From NCBI RefSeq assembly GCF_012927305.1, contig NZ_JABBGH010000003.1, positions 558,001 through 622,000 on the forward strand: a stretch of DNA of 64,000 nucleotides. Reading direction: 5' to 3'. A program made the translations under genes and the position numbers. Positions 24,823 to 32,633 of the stretch are shown here, piece by piece (the first letter of the stretch is position 1; each line of letters begins with the position of its first letter). Source of the stretch: Hymenobacter polaris (lineage in GTDB: Bacteria > Bacteroidota > Bacteroidia > Cytophagales > Hymenobacteraceae). The notes beneath the pieces are model-generated. The model was not told the origin of the DNA, did no database searches, and worked only from the letters and a program-made list of their open reading frames with translations.

Positions 24823-25884
24823 TTAGCCGGCTACGGCGGCGCTGGCCACCTCCACCCCGAGGGCCGCGCGCACCGCCGGCGCCACCTGGGTGCCGAATAG
24901 CTCGGTGGAGTGCAGCACCGCCTCGTGCGGCATACCTTCCAGCATCAGCTGGCCGATAAAGCGCGTATTGTTGAACAGTTTGCTGACGTAGAGTAGCTTA
25001 TCGGTGACCTGCTGGGGCGTGCCCACAAACAGCGGCCCCTGCGGCCCGCACAGCTGGTCGAAGTGCGCCCGCGACATGGGCGACCAGCCACGCTCGCGGC
25101 CGATGCGGTTCATCACCGTGGCGTAGGCCGGGAAGAACTCGTCGGTGGCTTGCTTGGCAGTTTCGGCCAGATGGAAGTGGCAGTTGAGGCACAGCGGCAG
25201 GGCGGCGGCATCGTGGCCCGCCTGCTGAGCCGCGCGGCGGTAGAGGTCGGCAAAGGCCACGTACTGCGCCGGCGCCCCCCCTAGGATGGCAATGGTGAGG
25301 CCCAGGCCCAGCGTGCCAGCCCGCACGGCCGAGGCTGGCGTGCCACCCACCCCAATCCAGATGGGCAGCTTGGGCTGCACCGGGCGCGGGTACACGCCCT
25401 TACCCGCGATGGCCGGCCGATGCTTGCCCTTCCAAGTGACTACTTCCTGCTCGTTGATTTGCAGTAGTAGCTCCAGTTTCTCGGCGTATAGTGCGTCGTA
25501 ATCCTGCAGGTCGTAGCCAAAGAGTGGAAACGACTCGATGAAGGAGCCGCGCCCGGCAATAATTTCGGCCCGGCCGTTAGAGAGCAAATCCAGGGTGGCG
25601 AAGTTCTGGAACGTGCGCACGGGGTCGGCCGAGCTGAGCACCGTCACGGCGCTGGCCAGGCGGATATGTTTGGTAACTGTTGCCACGCCCGCCAGCACCA
25701 CTTCGGGGGCCGACACTACGTAGTCGGACCGGTGGTGCTCGCCAATGGCCAGCACGTCGAGGCCCACTTCGTCGGCCCGGCGCCCTAGGGCCACTAGCTC
25801 CTGCATACGCTGCGCGGCGGCGTAGTCCTGGCCAGCTACGTGGGCCGGCGCTACTTCGCCGAATGAACTGATTCCTAGCTGCAT
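24823..25884 (-). CDS. LLM-class flavin-dependent oxidoreductase
   Basis: The 353-residue TIM-barrel enzyme belongs to the luciferase-like monooxygenase family (FMN or F420). Typical segments are LGISSFGEVAPAHV, VGLDVLAIGEHHRSDYVVSAPE, VTKHIRLASAVTVLSSADPVR, FATLDLLSNGRAEIIAGRGS and KLPIWIGVGGTPAS. The substrate is not predictable. Its promoter overlaps a perfect 13-bp inverted repeat (25901-25949) that looks like an operator, so the gene is probably switched by a dedicated repressor encoded elsewhere. The SDR gene ends 72 bases upstream on the same strand. Confidence 0.9.
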   Translation of the reverse strand: MQLGISSFGEVAPAHVAGQDYAAAQRMQELVALGRRADEVGLDVLAIGEHHRSDYVVSAPEVVLAGVATVTKHIRLASAVTVLSSADPVRTFQNFATLDLLSNGRAEIIAGRGSFIESFPLFGYDLQDYDALYAEKLELLLQINEQEVVTWKGKHRPAIAGKGVYPRPVQPKLPIWIGVGGTPASAVRAGTLGLGLTIAILGGAPAQYVAFADLYRRAAQQAGHDAAALPLCLNCHFHLAETAKQATDEFFPAYATVMNRIGRERGWSPMSRAHFDQLCGPQGPLFVGTPQQVTDKLLYVSKLFNNTRFIGQLMLEGMPHEAVLHSTELFGTQVAPAVRAALGVEVASAAVAG

Positions 25885-25900
25885 AATTCTGAATAGTGAG

Positions 25901-25949
25901 GTTGGTACATCAAAGGTAAGCGCACAAACTTACGGATTGATGTACCAAC
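25901..25949. promoter_or_regulatory. Operator-like dyad over the LLM oxidoreductase promoter
   Basis: GTTGGTACATCAA (25901-25913) is perfectly complementary to TTGATGTACCAAC (25937-25949), 23 bases apart. The minus-strand -7 element TACCTTTG (25911-25918) overlaps the left half-site and the right half-site lies where the -33 region would be. There is no T run. This arrangement fits a dimeric or tetrameric regulator bridging the promoter. Confidence 0.75.
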
Positions 25950-25955
25950 ATCAAT

Positions 25956-26825
25956 TTAGTCCAGAAAGTTTGTGCTCGTCAGCTGCTCGCTCATTTCCCA
26001 CAGGCGCTTGTTGTTAGCAGCGGTGTTGAACTTGCTTTTCACCGCCACTGGCTTGCTCTTGTCATAAAAGCCACCGCTGCTAGTGCCCGCCTTGGCATCG
26101 GTAGCCAGGAAGATGCTGGTTTGCGCGCCCTTCTCGGGCGAAATCATGAATGGGCGGCCCAGTTCCAGCAGCGCCCCCACAATGCCGCCGGTTTGCTTGC
26201 CGTAGTTGGTGGCTACCGCGCCGGGGTGCAGGCAGTTGGTTACCACATTGCCGATGCCGTGGGCGCGCAGGCGCTTGGCCAACTCCTGCGTAAACATGAT
26301 GTTCCAAAGCTTGGTAGTGCCATACTCCCACACCGGGCTGTAGTCGCGCTCCGACTGGATGTCGTCGAGTGTGGGCTTGGAAAATTTGTACGCGTTGGAG
26401 GCTACGTTTACGATGCGAGCGGCCTCGCTTTTCTGCAGCATATCAAACAGCAGGCTAGTTAGTAAAAACGGACCTAAGTGGTTGGTGGCCAGCGTCATTT
26501 CGTAGCCATCGGCCGACAGTTCGCGCTCGGCCCCGAACATGAGCCCCGCGTTGTTGAGAAGCACATCGAGGCGCGGATACTTCTCGTGCAGTTGGGCGGC
26601 CACGTCGCGCACTTGCTGCAGGTTCGAGAGGTCGGCCAGCACGGTATCAATCTGCTGGTTGCCGGTCTCGGCGATGAGCTGCTGGCGGGTTTGCTCGGCC
26701 TTGTCGGCATTGCGGGCCAGCATGATGACGTGCGCGCCGCGCCGGGCTAGCTCGCGGGCCGTGACTTTGCCGATGCCCGAGGTAGCGCCGGTAACGAGGA
26801 TGAGTTGGTCTTGCAGGTTAGCCAT
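25956..26825 (-). CDS. Short-chain dehydrogenase/reductase (retinol-dehydrogenase-like)
   Basis: This 289-residue classical SDR has the cofactor loop VTGATSGIGKVTARELARRG, RN at the end of the second strand (LARNADKAEQ, pointing to NADP), DVLLNNAGLMFG, NHLGPFLLTSLL, the catalytic Ser in IVNVASNAYKF and YGTTKLWN (Tyr-x-x-x-Lys), and HPGAVATNYGK. The substrate is unknown; close relatives are often annotated as retinol dehydrogenases by similarity alone. It has its own -7 element at 26884-26891 and may be read through into the LLM gene. Confidence 0.9.
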   Translation of the reverse strand: MANLQDQLILVTGATSGIGKVTARELARRGAHVIMLARNADKAEQTRQQLIAETGNQQIDTVLADLSNLQQVRDVAAQLHEKYPRLDVLLNNAGLMFGAERELSADGYEMTLATNHLGPFLLTSLLFDMLQKSEAARIVNVASNAYKFSKPTLDDIQSERDYSPVWEYGTTKLWNIMFTQELAKRLRAHGIGNVVTNCLHPGAVATNYGKQTGGIVGALLELGRPFMISPEKGAQTSIFLATDAKAGTSSGGFYDKSKPVAVKSKFNTAANNKRLWEMSEQLTSTNFLD

Positions 26826-26883
26826 AGAAGGAGGGACTGGTAAAAGCTGGGTTATACGCGCCGGGGCCAGCGCCGGCGGCCGG

Positions 26884-26891
26884 CAAAGCTA
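26884..26891 (-). promoter_or_regulatory. Possible -7 element of the SDR gene
   Basis: On the minus strand this reads TAGCTTTG, an exact TAnnTTTG match 58 bases before the start codon. No TTG is found at the expected distance, so this is tentative. Confidence 0.4.
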
Positions 26892-26975
26892 GCCGGGCAG
26901 CTTTTTTTGCGCCCAGTCCGTTAAGCTAGCCGCGTTCCTTTCGCGTCTTTTGCCGGCCTAGGGCCGTTCATTGCT

Positions 26976-28280
26976 ATGGCTCTACTCTTTATTCTGCTGT
27001 TGATTATTCTAAACGGCGTGTTCTCGCTGTCCGAAATCGCCCTGGTATCGGCGCGCAAGTCGCGGCTGGAGGCTGAAGCAACTGCCGGCAATGAGCGAGC
27101 CGCCGCCGCGCTCCAGCTGGCGCAGTCGCCCAGCCAGTTTCTGGCGGCCATCCAAATTGGCATCACCTTGGTTGGCATCCTGACGGGCGCCTTCGGCGAG
27201 GCCCGCCTCACCCAAAGCGTGCAGGGCCTGGTGGGGCGCGTGCCGGCCCTGGTTCCCTACAGCGGCACCATTGCTACCGTGCTGGTGGTGGGGCTGATAA
27301 CTTTTCTCTCGGTAGTGGTGGGCGAGCTGCTGCCCAAGCGTATTGGCCTGGCCAACCCCGAGGGTGTGGCCAAGCTGGTAGCTGGCCCCATGCACTGGCT
27401 GGCCCGGCTGGCTACGCCCGCCATCTGGCTGCTGAATGCGTCGAGTAATGCGCTGTTTAAGCTCTTGGATATCAAGCCACGGCAAAGCCAAGTGACGGAA
27501 GAAGAAATTCAGGCCCTGGTGCAGGAAGGCGCCTCGACGGGCGTGGTTCAGGCCATCGAGCAGGATATTGTGCAGAATGCCTTCCGCCTCGGCGACCAGC
27601 AGGTGAGCCAGCTCATGACCAGCCGGCCCGACATCGTGTGGCTCGACGCCGCGGCCGACCCCGCCACCCTGCGCCAGGTGGTGCTCGGCCGCAAGCTTTC
27701 CCTGTACCCCGTGGCCGAGGGCAGCCTCGACCAGGTGCTGGGCACCGTGCGCTCGGAAGAGCTGCTGAGCGACAGCCTCGACCAGCAGCTGGGCCGCCTG
27801 CGCGAGCTGAGCCAGGAGGCGCTCTACCTCTCGGCCACCACCAAGGCCTACCACGCCCTCAAGCTGTTTCAGCAGTCGCACCGCCACCACGCGCTCGTGG
27901 TGGATGAGTTCGGCAGCGTCCTGGGTTTGCTCACGCTCTACGACCTGCTGGGCACCCTCGTCACCGACCCCGACGCCGGCCCCGCTTCCACCGACATCGT
28001 GCGCCGCGACGACGGTTCCTTCTTACTGAATGCTCAACTGCCTTTTACCACTTTCGCCGATTATTTCCAGCTGCCGGCCGACGAGCGCGCCGCCTTGCAG
28101 GTGTTTCATACCCTAGGGGGCTTCGTGCTGCAGCAAGTGGGCGCTGTGCCCAAAGTGGGCCAGCATTTCACCTGGCACGGCCACTACTTCGAAGCGGTGG
28201 ACGTAGAGCGCAGCCGCATCGACCGCATCTTGTTCCGCCCTAGGGCTGATAAAGACACTAAGGCCCCGGCGCCGGCCTAG
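26976..28280 (+). CDS. CNNM/CorC-family (HlyC-like) membrane protein with CBS domains
   Basis: The 434-residue protein has a DUF21 transmembrane domain (hydrophobic segments at about 1-20, 55-80, 95-120 and 130-155; FSLSEIALVSARKSRLE, IGITLVGILTGAFGE, ELLPKRIGLANPE), a pair of CBS domains (DQQVSQLMTSRPDIVWL; HRHHALVVDEFGSVLGLLTL) and a C-terminal CorC_HlyC domain (GGFVLQQVGAVPKVGQHFTW, FEAVDVERSRIDRI). The name hemolysin is historical. The family is linked to Mg2+ or Co2+ efflux and, in some bacteria, Mg2+ homeostasis. It is followed 56 bases later by the glycosyltransferase pair. Confidence 0.92.
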   Translation: MALLFILLLIILNGVFSLSEIALVSARKSRLEAEATAGNERAAAALQLAQSPSQFLAAIQIGITLVGILTGAFGEARLTQSVQGLVGRVPALVPYSGTIATVLVVGLITFLSVVVGELLPKRIGLANPEGVAKLVAGPMHWLARLATPAIWLLNASSNALFKLLDIKPRQSQVTEEEIQALVQEGASTGVVQAIEQDIVQNAFRLGDQQVSQLMTSRPDIVWLDAAADPATLRQVVLGRKLSLYPVAEGSLDQVLGTVRSEELLSDSLDQQLGRLRELSQEALYLSATTKAYHALKLFQQSHRHHALVVDEFGSVLGLLTLYDLLGTLVTDPDAGPASTDIVRRDDGSFLLNAQLPFTTFADYFQLPADERAALQVFHTLGGFVLQQVGAVPKVGQHFTWHGHYFEAVDVERSRIDRILFRPRADKDTKAPAPA

Positions 28281-28336
28281 GGTAGGGGCGGGGTGGATGG
28301 CGGCTACCCGGCCCCGGCGCCGGATATTTGCGCTCC

Positions 28337-29107
28337 ATGCCCGCCGTATCGCTTTCCGTCGTCGTCATCACCTTCAATGAGGAAGCCAACCTGGCCCGCT
28401 GCCTACAGGCCCTCGGCGACGTGGCCGACGAGGTGCTGGTGGTAGATTCCTTCTCAACCGATGATACCGCGGCCCTGGCCCGCCGCCTAGGGGCGCGGGT
28501 GGTGCAAAACGTCTTCGCGAGTTACGTTGAGCAAAAAAACTTCGCCACCGCCCAGGCCCGGTTCGACTACGTGCTGCAGCTCGACGCCGACGAGGTGCTG
28601 ACCGACGAGCTGCGCCAAAGCATCGCGGCGGCCAAGGCCGACTGGCAGCACGCCGCCTATTCGCTGGCCCGCCTCACCAACTACTGCGGCGCCTGGGTGC
28701 GCCACGGCGGCTGGTACCCCGACCGCAAGCTGCGCCTCTACGACCGCCGCCTGGGTAGCTGGCAGGGCCTGCTGCTGCACGAGCGCTACGAGGTATTGCC
28801 CGGCCAAAGCACCGGCCAGCTCGCCGGCGATGCTCTGCACTATTCCTACGTCTCCGTGGCTCAGCACGTGCGGCAGCTCAATAAATTCACCAGCATCACC
28901 GCCCAGGAGCAGGCGCTGAAGGGCCGCACGCGCGTCACCCTGTTTCACTTAGTGCTGAAGCCGTGGTGGAAATTCTTCCACGGCTACGTGCTGCGGCTGG
29001 GCTTTCTCGATGGTTTCGCGGGGCTGAGTATCGCCGTTATTTCGGCCCTAGGGGTGTTTATTAAGTTTGCCAAGCTCCGCACCCGCACCCAGGACGCCCC
29101 CGCATGA
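28337..29107 (+). CDS. Family 2 glycosyltransferase (WaaE/KdtX-like)
   Basis: The 256-residue GT-A glycosyltransferase starts at ATG 28337 (a TTG at 28328 is also in frame). It has the nucleotide-sugar site SVVVITFNEEANLARCL, DEVLVVDSFSTDDTA, the metal-binding DAD in YVLQLDADEVLTDEL, and YPDRKLRLYDRRLGSW with HERYEV typical of the LPS-core beta-1,4-glucosyltransferase-like group. A C-terminal hydrophobic segment (FLDGFAGLSIAVISALGVFIKF) suggests membrane association. Its stop overlaps the start of the next glycosyltransferase by 4 bases (ATGA), so the two are translationally coupled. LPS core assembly is the likely role. Confidence 0.9.
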   Translation: MPAVSLSVVVITFNEEANLARCLQALGDVADEVLVVDSFSTDDTAALARRLGARVVQNVFASYVEQKNFATAQARFDYVLQLDADEVLTDELRQSIAAAKADWQHAAYSLARLTNYCGAWVRHGGWYPDRKLRLYDRRLGSWQGLLLHERYEVLPGQSTGQLAGDALHYSYVSVAQHVRQLNKFTSITAQEQALKGRTRVTLFHLVLKPWWKFFHGYVLRLGFLDGFAGLSIAVISALGVFIKFAKLRTRTQDAPA

Positions 29108-30177
29108 GCCTGCCCCCGCCGCCTAGTTCGCCGCCCACCTTTCTGGTATCGCGCCCCGACGCCATAGGCGACGTAGTGCTGACGCTGCCCGTGGCCGGCC
29201 GCCTCAAGCAGCTGTACCCTGGCTGCCGGGTGGTGCTGGTGGGCCGCGCCTACACGGCCGCCGTAGGTGCCGCCTGCCCCTGGCTCGACGATTTTCTGAA
29301 CCTCGACGAGTTGCTGGCCCAGCCGCCAGCTGTGCAGCTCGCCACGCTCAAAGCCTACGGCGCAGCGGCCATTATCCACGTTTTTCCGCACCGGCAGCTA
29401 GCCTGGCTGGCGCGCCGGGCGGGCATTCCCATGCGCATCGGCACCCGCAACCGCTGGTGGCATTGGCTTACTTGCAACCGCCTGGTAGCCCTCAGCCGCC
29501 GCTACTCGTCCCTGCACGAGGCCCAACTGAATTTGCAGCTGCTGGCCCCCCTAGGGCAAGCTAGCGTGCTGCCCCTGCCTGCCGTGGCCGAGCTGGTGCG
29601 CCTAGTGCCGGCCGTGCCGCTGGCGCCCCGCTGGCAGCAGTTGCTGGCTGCGCGGCGGCTTGGTCAGCTCAACGTGGTGCTGCACCCGCGCAGCCGCGGC
29701 AGCGCCCGCGAGTGGGGCCTAGGGCACTTCGGCGAGCTGGCGCGCGTCCTACACGCCGCCGGGCACCGCGTGTTCATCAGCGGCACCGCCGCCGAAGGCG
29801 TAGAACTGGCCGATTGGTTGCGGCAAAACGCCGATTACTTAGCTGCCGACCTGACGGGGCAGCTAACCTTACCCGAGTTCCTGGCTTTCCTGGCCGCGGC
29901 CGATGGAATTGTGGCGGGCAGCACTGGCCCCTTGCACCTGGCAGCGGCCCTAGGGCGCCATGCGCTGGGGCTATACCCACCCATTCGGCCTATGCACCCC
30001 GGCCGCTGGGGGCCCCTAGGGCAGTACGCCGGGTACCTGGTTTTCGACCGGCCCGACTGCCAGGATTGCCGCGCCGCCCCCGCCGCCTGCTCTTGTATCA
30101 AAGCCATTGGGGTGGCCGAGGTTGCAGCCTGCGTGGGCAATTGGCAGTCTTTGCCCGTAATTGGCTACGCAACCTGA
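29104..30177 (+). CDS. Family 9 glycosyltransferase (ADP-heptose:LPS heptosyltransferase type)
   Basis: A 357-residue GT-B enzyme. It has FLVSRPDAIGDVVLTLPVAG at the N-terminus, RIGTRNRWWHWLTC in the middle, VVLHPRSRGSAREWGLGHFG at the start of the donor domain, ISGTAAEGVELADWL, and AADGIVAGSTGPLHLAAALG with the conserved GSTGPLH loop. Family members add heptose to LPS core. Near the C-terminus lies a Cys cluster (DCQDC, CSC). It overlaps the GT2 gene and ends the rightward unit. Confidence 0.9.
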   Translation: MSLPPPPSSPPTFLVSRPDAIGDVVLTLPVAGRLKQLYPGCRVVLVGRAYTAAVGAACPWLDDFLNLDELLAQPPAVQLATLKAYGAAAIIHVFPHRQLAWLARRAGIPMRIGTRNRWWHWLTCNRLVALSRRYSSLHEAQLNLQLLAPLGQASVLPLPAVAELVRLVPAVPLAPRWQQLLAARRLGQLNVVLHPRSRGSAREWGLGHFGELARVLHAAGHRVFISGTAAEGVELADWLRQNADYLAADLTGQLTLPEFLAFLAAADGIVAGSTGPLHLAAALGRHALGLYPPIRPMHPGRWGPLGQYAGYLVFDRPDCQDCRAAPAACSCIKAIGVAEVAACVGNWQSLPVIGYAT

Positions 30178-30358
30178 CGAGCCACTAGCTACGTACTTGC
30201 CAGGCTAGCCAGCAACTGCTGCCTAGCGCTAGTAGTGGGTTTATGAGGATTTGGTGAATTATTACTGAATCCGACCCTTGCTCTAGCTCGTACTTTTGTT
30301 CGCTCCCTGCTCAACTTTTTGCTCTCTGCGGACTTTACTATCTGTCAAAACACCTACC
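30178..30358 (+). promoter_or_regulatory. Upstream region and -7 element of the second ECF sigma gene
   Basis: TACTTTTG at 30291-30298 is an exact -7 match 60 bases before the ATG at 30359. A TTG at 30278-30280 is too close (10 bases) and none lies at 20 bases, so the -33 part is unclear. The rest of the gap (GCTAGC and AT-rich 30240-30270) shows nothing further. Confidence 0.5.
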
Positions 30359-30997
30359 ATGAGTGATTCTCCCGAACGGGTGAAGTTGAGCAAGGAAGAA
30401 AAAGACCGGCGCTTTCAGGCCGAGTTGATGCCTGTGCTCGACCCGCTCTACAATTTTGCCTACCGCCTGACGCTTGACGAGGACGATGCCAACGACCTCG
30501 TGCAGGAAACCTACCTCAAGGCCTACCGCTTCTTTGAGTACTTCGAACCCGGTACTAATGCGAAAGCGTGGCTATTTCGCATCCTGAAAAACTCGTTTAT
30601 CAACGACTTTCGGAAGAAAAGCAAGCAACCCGCCAAGGTTGATTACAGCGAAGTTGAAGGCTATTACAATCCCGATGAGGTAGAAGGCGATGCCGATATC
30701 GGTGCCTCTTCGTCGGACATGCGCCAGCAGTCCACGCGCGACTTGATTGGCGACGAGGTAGCCAGCGCACTGAACTCGCTACCGGTTGATTTTCGCACAG
30801 TTATCATTTTGTGCGACCTCGAGGGATTTACCTACGAGGAAATGGCCAAGGTGCTCGATATTCCGATTGGTACGGTGCGCTCGCGCTTGCACCGGGCACG
30901 AAATTTCTTGAAAGAGAAGCTGGAGAAGTACGCCTCTTCGATGGGTTACGGGAACGATGATGTAAATTCGGCCGTTACCGACGACGAACAGGAATAG
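30359..30997 (+). CDS. ECF-type sigma-70 factor (conserved Bacteroidota RpoE-like)
   Basis: A 212-residue sigma factor starting at MSDSPERVKLSKEEKDRRF. Region 2 reads YNFAYRLTLDEDDANDLVQE, TYLKAYRFFEYFEPGTNAKA, WLFRILKNSFINDFRKKSKQ; region 4 reads VIILCDLEGFTYEEMAKVLD and IPIGTVRSRLHRARNFLKEK. The sequence is of the very conserved single-copy type found throughout Bacteroidota. The next gene encodes a small Cys-containing protein, its likely anti-sigma factor. The ATG at 30359 is chosen because the upstream codon 30296 would lie inside the promoter. Confidence 0.93.
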   Translation: MSDSPERVKLSKEEKDRRFQAELMPVLDPLYNFAYRLTLDEDDANDLVQETYLKAYRFFEYFEPGTNAKAWLFRILKNSFINDFRKKSKQPAKVDYSEVEGYYNPDEVEGDADIGASSSDMRQQSTRDLIGDEVASALNSLPVDFRTVIILCDLEGFTYEEMAKVLDIPIGTVRSRLHRARNFLKEKLEKYASSMGYGNDDVNSAVTDDEQE

Positions 30998-31048
30998 TAC
31001 TTTCACCTCCTTAAGACCCAGGCGCACGTCTGCTCCCTTACCTCGCTC

Positions 31049-31348
31049 ATGGAATCTACCGCTACTACCACCCATACGTCGGCCTCGTCGCTAATTGCCC
31101 CTCCGCTTAGCGCCCCCGACTGCGACCGCGTGAATATTGTGCTAGACCAACTTCTCGAAGGGCGGAGCCTAACGGAAGATGACGAGGACTATCTCCTCAA
31201 CTACGGCGAAGACTGCTCGCCCTGCTTCGATAATATCAAGCGCCAGCAGGCTTTTGTCAGCTTTCTGAACCAGAAAGTGAGCCGCCGCTCGGCTCCCATG
31301 AGCTTGCCGCACGCCATTATGGCGCGGCTTCAGGCCGAGTTGGCGTAG
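31049..31348 (+). CDS. Putative anti-sigma factor
   Basis: This 99-residue cytoplasmic protein has a Cys pair in GEDCSPCFDNIKRQQAF preceded by an acidic helix (LDQLLEGRSLTEDDEDYLLN), resembling the C-x-x-C helix of zinc anti-sigma domains, but I do not see the usual upstream histidine. It has no membrane segment. It lies 51 bases after the ECF sigma gene and is probably co-transcribed, the main reason for the call. Its TAG stop overlaps the -7 element proposed for gmk. Confidence 0.65.
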   Translation: MESTATTTHTSASSLIAPPLSAPDCDRVNIVLDQLLEGRSLTEDDEDYLLNYGEDCSPCFDNIKRQQAFVSFLNQKVSRRSAPMSLPHAIMARLQAELA

Positions 31349-31353
31349 CTTTG
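31346..31353 (+). promoter_or_regulatory. Possible gmk promoter -7 element over the upstream stop codon
   Basis: TAGCTTTG is an exact TAnnTTTG match whose first three bases are the stop codon of the anti-sigma gene. The gmk ATG follows only 7 bases after it, so a transcript from here would be nearly or wholly leaderless. No TTG lies 20 bases upstream. Confidence 0.45.
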
Positions 31354-31360
31354 CGGCCCT

Positions 31361-31951
31361 ATGCAGGGCAAAATCATCGTGTTCACGGCGCCTTCGGGCG
31401 CGGGCAAAACTACCATTGTGCACCGCCTCGTGGCGCGCATTCCTGAGTTAAGCTTTTCCATCTCGGCCTGCACGCGCGACAAGCGTGGCCGGGCCGAGGT
31501 AAATGGCAAAGATTACTACTTCATCTCAGTAAGCGAATTCCAGGATAAAATCCGCCACGACGAGTTTGTGGAATGGGAGGAGGTCTACGAAGGAGCTTTC
31601 TACGGCACTCTAAAGTCGGAAATCGAGCGTATTTGGACTAACGGTCAGCACGCCATCCTTGATGTAGATGTGAAGGGAGGCTTGAGCATCAAGCAGTTCT
31701 ATAAAGACCGGGCCCTCGCTATTTTCGTGAAGCCCCCGTCCATTGAAGTGCTAGCCGCCCGCCTCGATGCCCGCGCTACCGATTCCAAATCCAGTATTTC
31801 GTCACGCCTCTACAAAGCCACTTTCGAGTTAGCCTTCGAGGATAAATTCGACGCCGTAGTTGTCAACGACAACCTCGAAACGGCCGTGGATGAAGCCGAA
31901 GCCCTCGTGCGCGCTTTCCTAGCCGCCGACGTTACCGCCGAGGCCGTATGA
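31361..31951 (+). CDS. gmk: Guanylate kinase
   Basis: A 196-residue enzyme phosphorylating GMP to GDP. It has the P-loop APSGAGKTT at residues 10-18, the GMP-binding segment STRxxRxxE-like ACTRDKRGRAEVNGKDYYF, EWEEVYEGAFYGT, AILDVDVKGGLSIKQ, and the lid arginines in RLDARATDSKSSISSRLYKA. Length is typical. It overlaps nadD by 4 bases. Confidence 0.96.
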   Translation: MQGKIIVFTAPSGAGKTTIVHRLVARIPELSFSISACTRDKRGRAEVNGKDYYFISVSEFQDKIRHDEFVEWEEVYEGAFYGTLKSEIERIWTNGQHAILDVDVKGGLSIKQFYKDRALAIFVKPPSIEVLAARLDARATDSKSSISSRLYKATFELAFEDKFDAVVVNDNLETAVDEAEALVRAFLAADVTAEAV

Positions 31952-32562
31952 GTTCCGAAGAGCAGCCTGTGGCCGCTAGCCCGCGCATCGGGCTGCTCTT
32001 CGGCTCGTTCAACCCCGTGCACACGGGCCACCTTATTTTGGCCGAGTACTTCGCCACGCGCACCGATTTAGCGGCTGTGTGGCTAGTCGTCTCGCCCCAA
32101 AGTCCCTTTAAAGTTGACGACCCGCTGCTGCCCGATACCGAGCGCCTAGCCCTACTGCGCTTGGCAGTGGCTGGCAACCCGCGCTTGCGGGCGGAAGACC
32201 TTGAGCTAACTCTACCGCGCCCAAGCTACACCATTTCCACGCTCGATGCGCTGCGCCAGCGCTACCCCACGCACGAGTTTGTGCTACTGATGGGCGGCGA
32301 CAACCTGGCTGGCCTGCCCCGGTGGCGCGCCGCCGACCGCCTTACCACCGAGCTGGACCTCTACGTATACCCTAGGCCCGGCGCGCCGCTACCCGATTTA
32401 ACCGCCTTTCCGCGCGCCCAAGTCATGGCCGCCCCACTCCTCGATATTTCGGCCACCTTTATTCGGGCCAGCGTGCGGCGGGGCCAAAGCATTCGCTACC
32501 TGGTGCCGGCCGCCGTGGAGCAGGAGATTTTAACCCGTGGGTATTACCGGCAAACTCCCTAG
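31948..32562 (+). CDS. nadD: Nicotinate-nucleotide adenylyltransferase
   Basis: The 204-residue enzyme joins nicotinate mononucleotide to ATP to make deamido-NAD. Signatures are IGLLFGSFNPVHTGHLILAE (GSFNPxHxGH), WLVVSPQSPFK, FVLLMGGDNLAGLPRW and the C-terminal ISATFIRASVRRG (ISSTxIR). It is translationally coupled to gmk by an ATGA overlap and ends at an exceptional 36-bp palindrome shared with convergent frr. Confidence 0.96.
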   Translation: MSSEEQPVAASPRIGLLFGSFNPVHTGHLILAEYFATRTDLAAVWLVVSPQSPFKVDDPLLPDTERLALLRLAVAGNPRLRAEDLELTLPRPSYTISTLDALRQRYPTHEFVLLMGGDNLAGLPRWRAADRLTTELDLYVYPRPGAPLPDLTAFPRAQVMAAPLLDISATFIRASVRRGQSIRYLVPAAVEQEILTRGYYRQTP

Positions 32563-32631
32563 GGGTAGGCCCAATCAAAAAGGCCCCGCGCAGCTTGCGC
32601 GGGGCCTTTTTGATTGGGCCTACCCCTAGGG
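32557..32631. terminator. 36-bp perfect palindrome, bidirectional terminator nadD/frr
   Basis: Arms 32557-32592 and 32596-32631 are perfectly complementary around a 3-base centre. The core AAAAAGGCCCCGCGCA with its complement and T5 is a strong terminator in both directions. The stem then continues outwards for another 20 bases and ends in CCCTAGGGG, far beyond what termination needs. The left end overlaps the last codons of nadD and the right end lies 2 bases from the frr stop. Confidence 0.95.
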
Positions 32632-32633
32632 GC

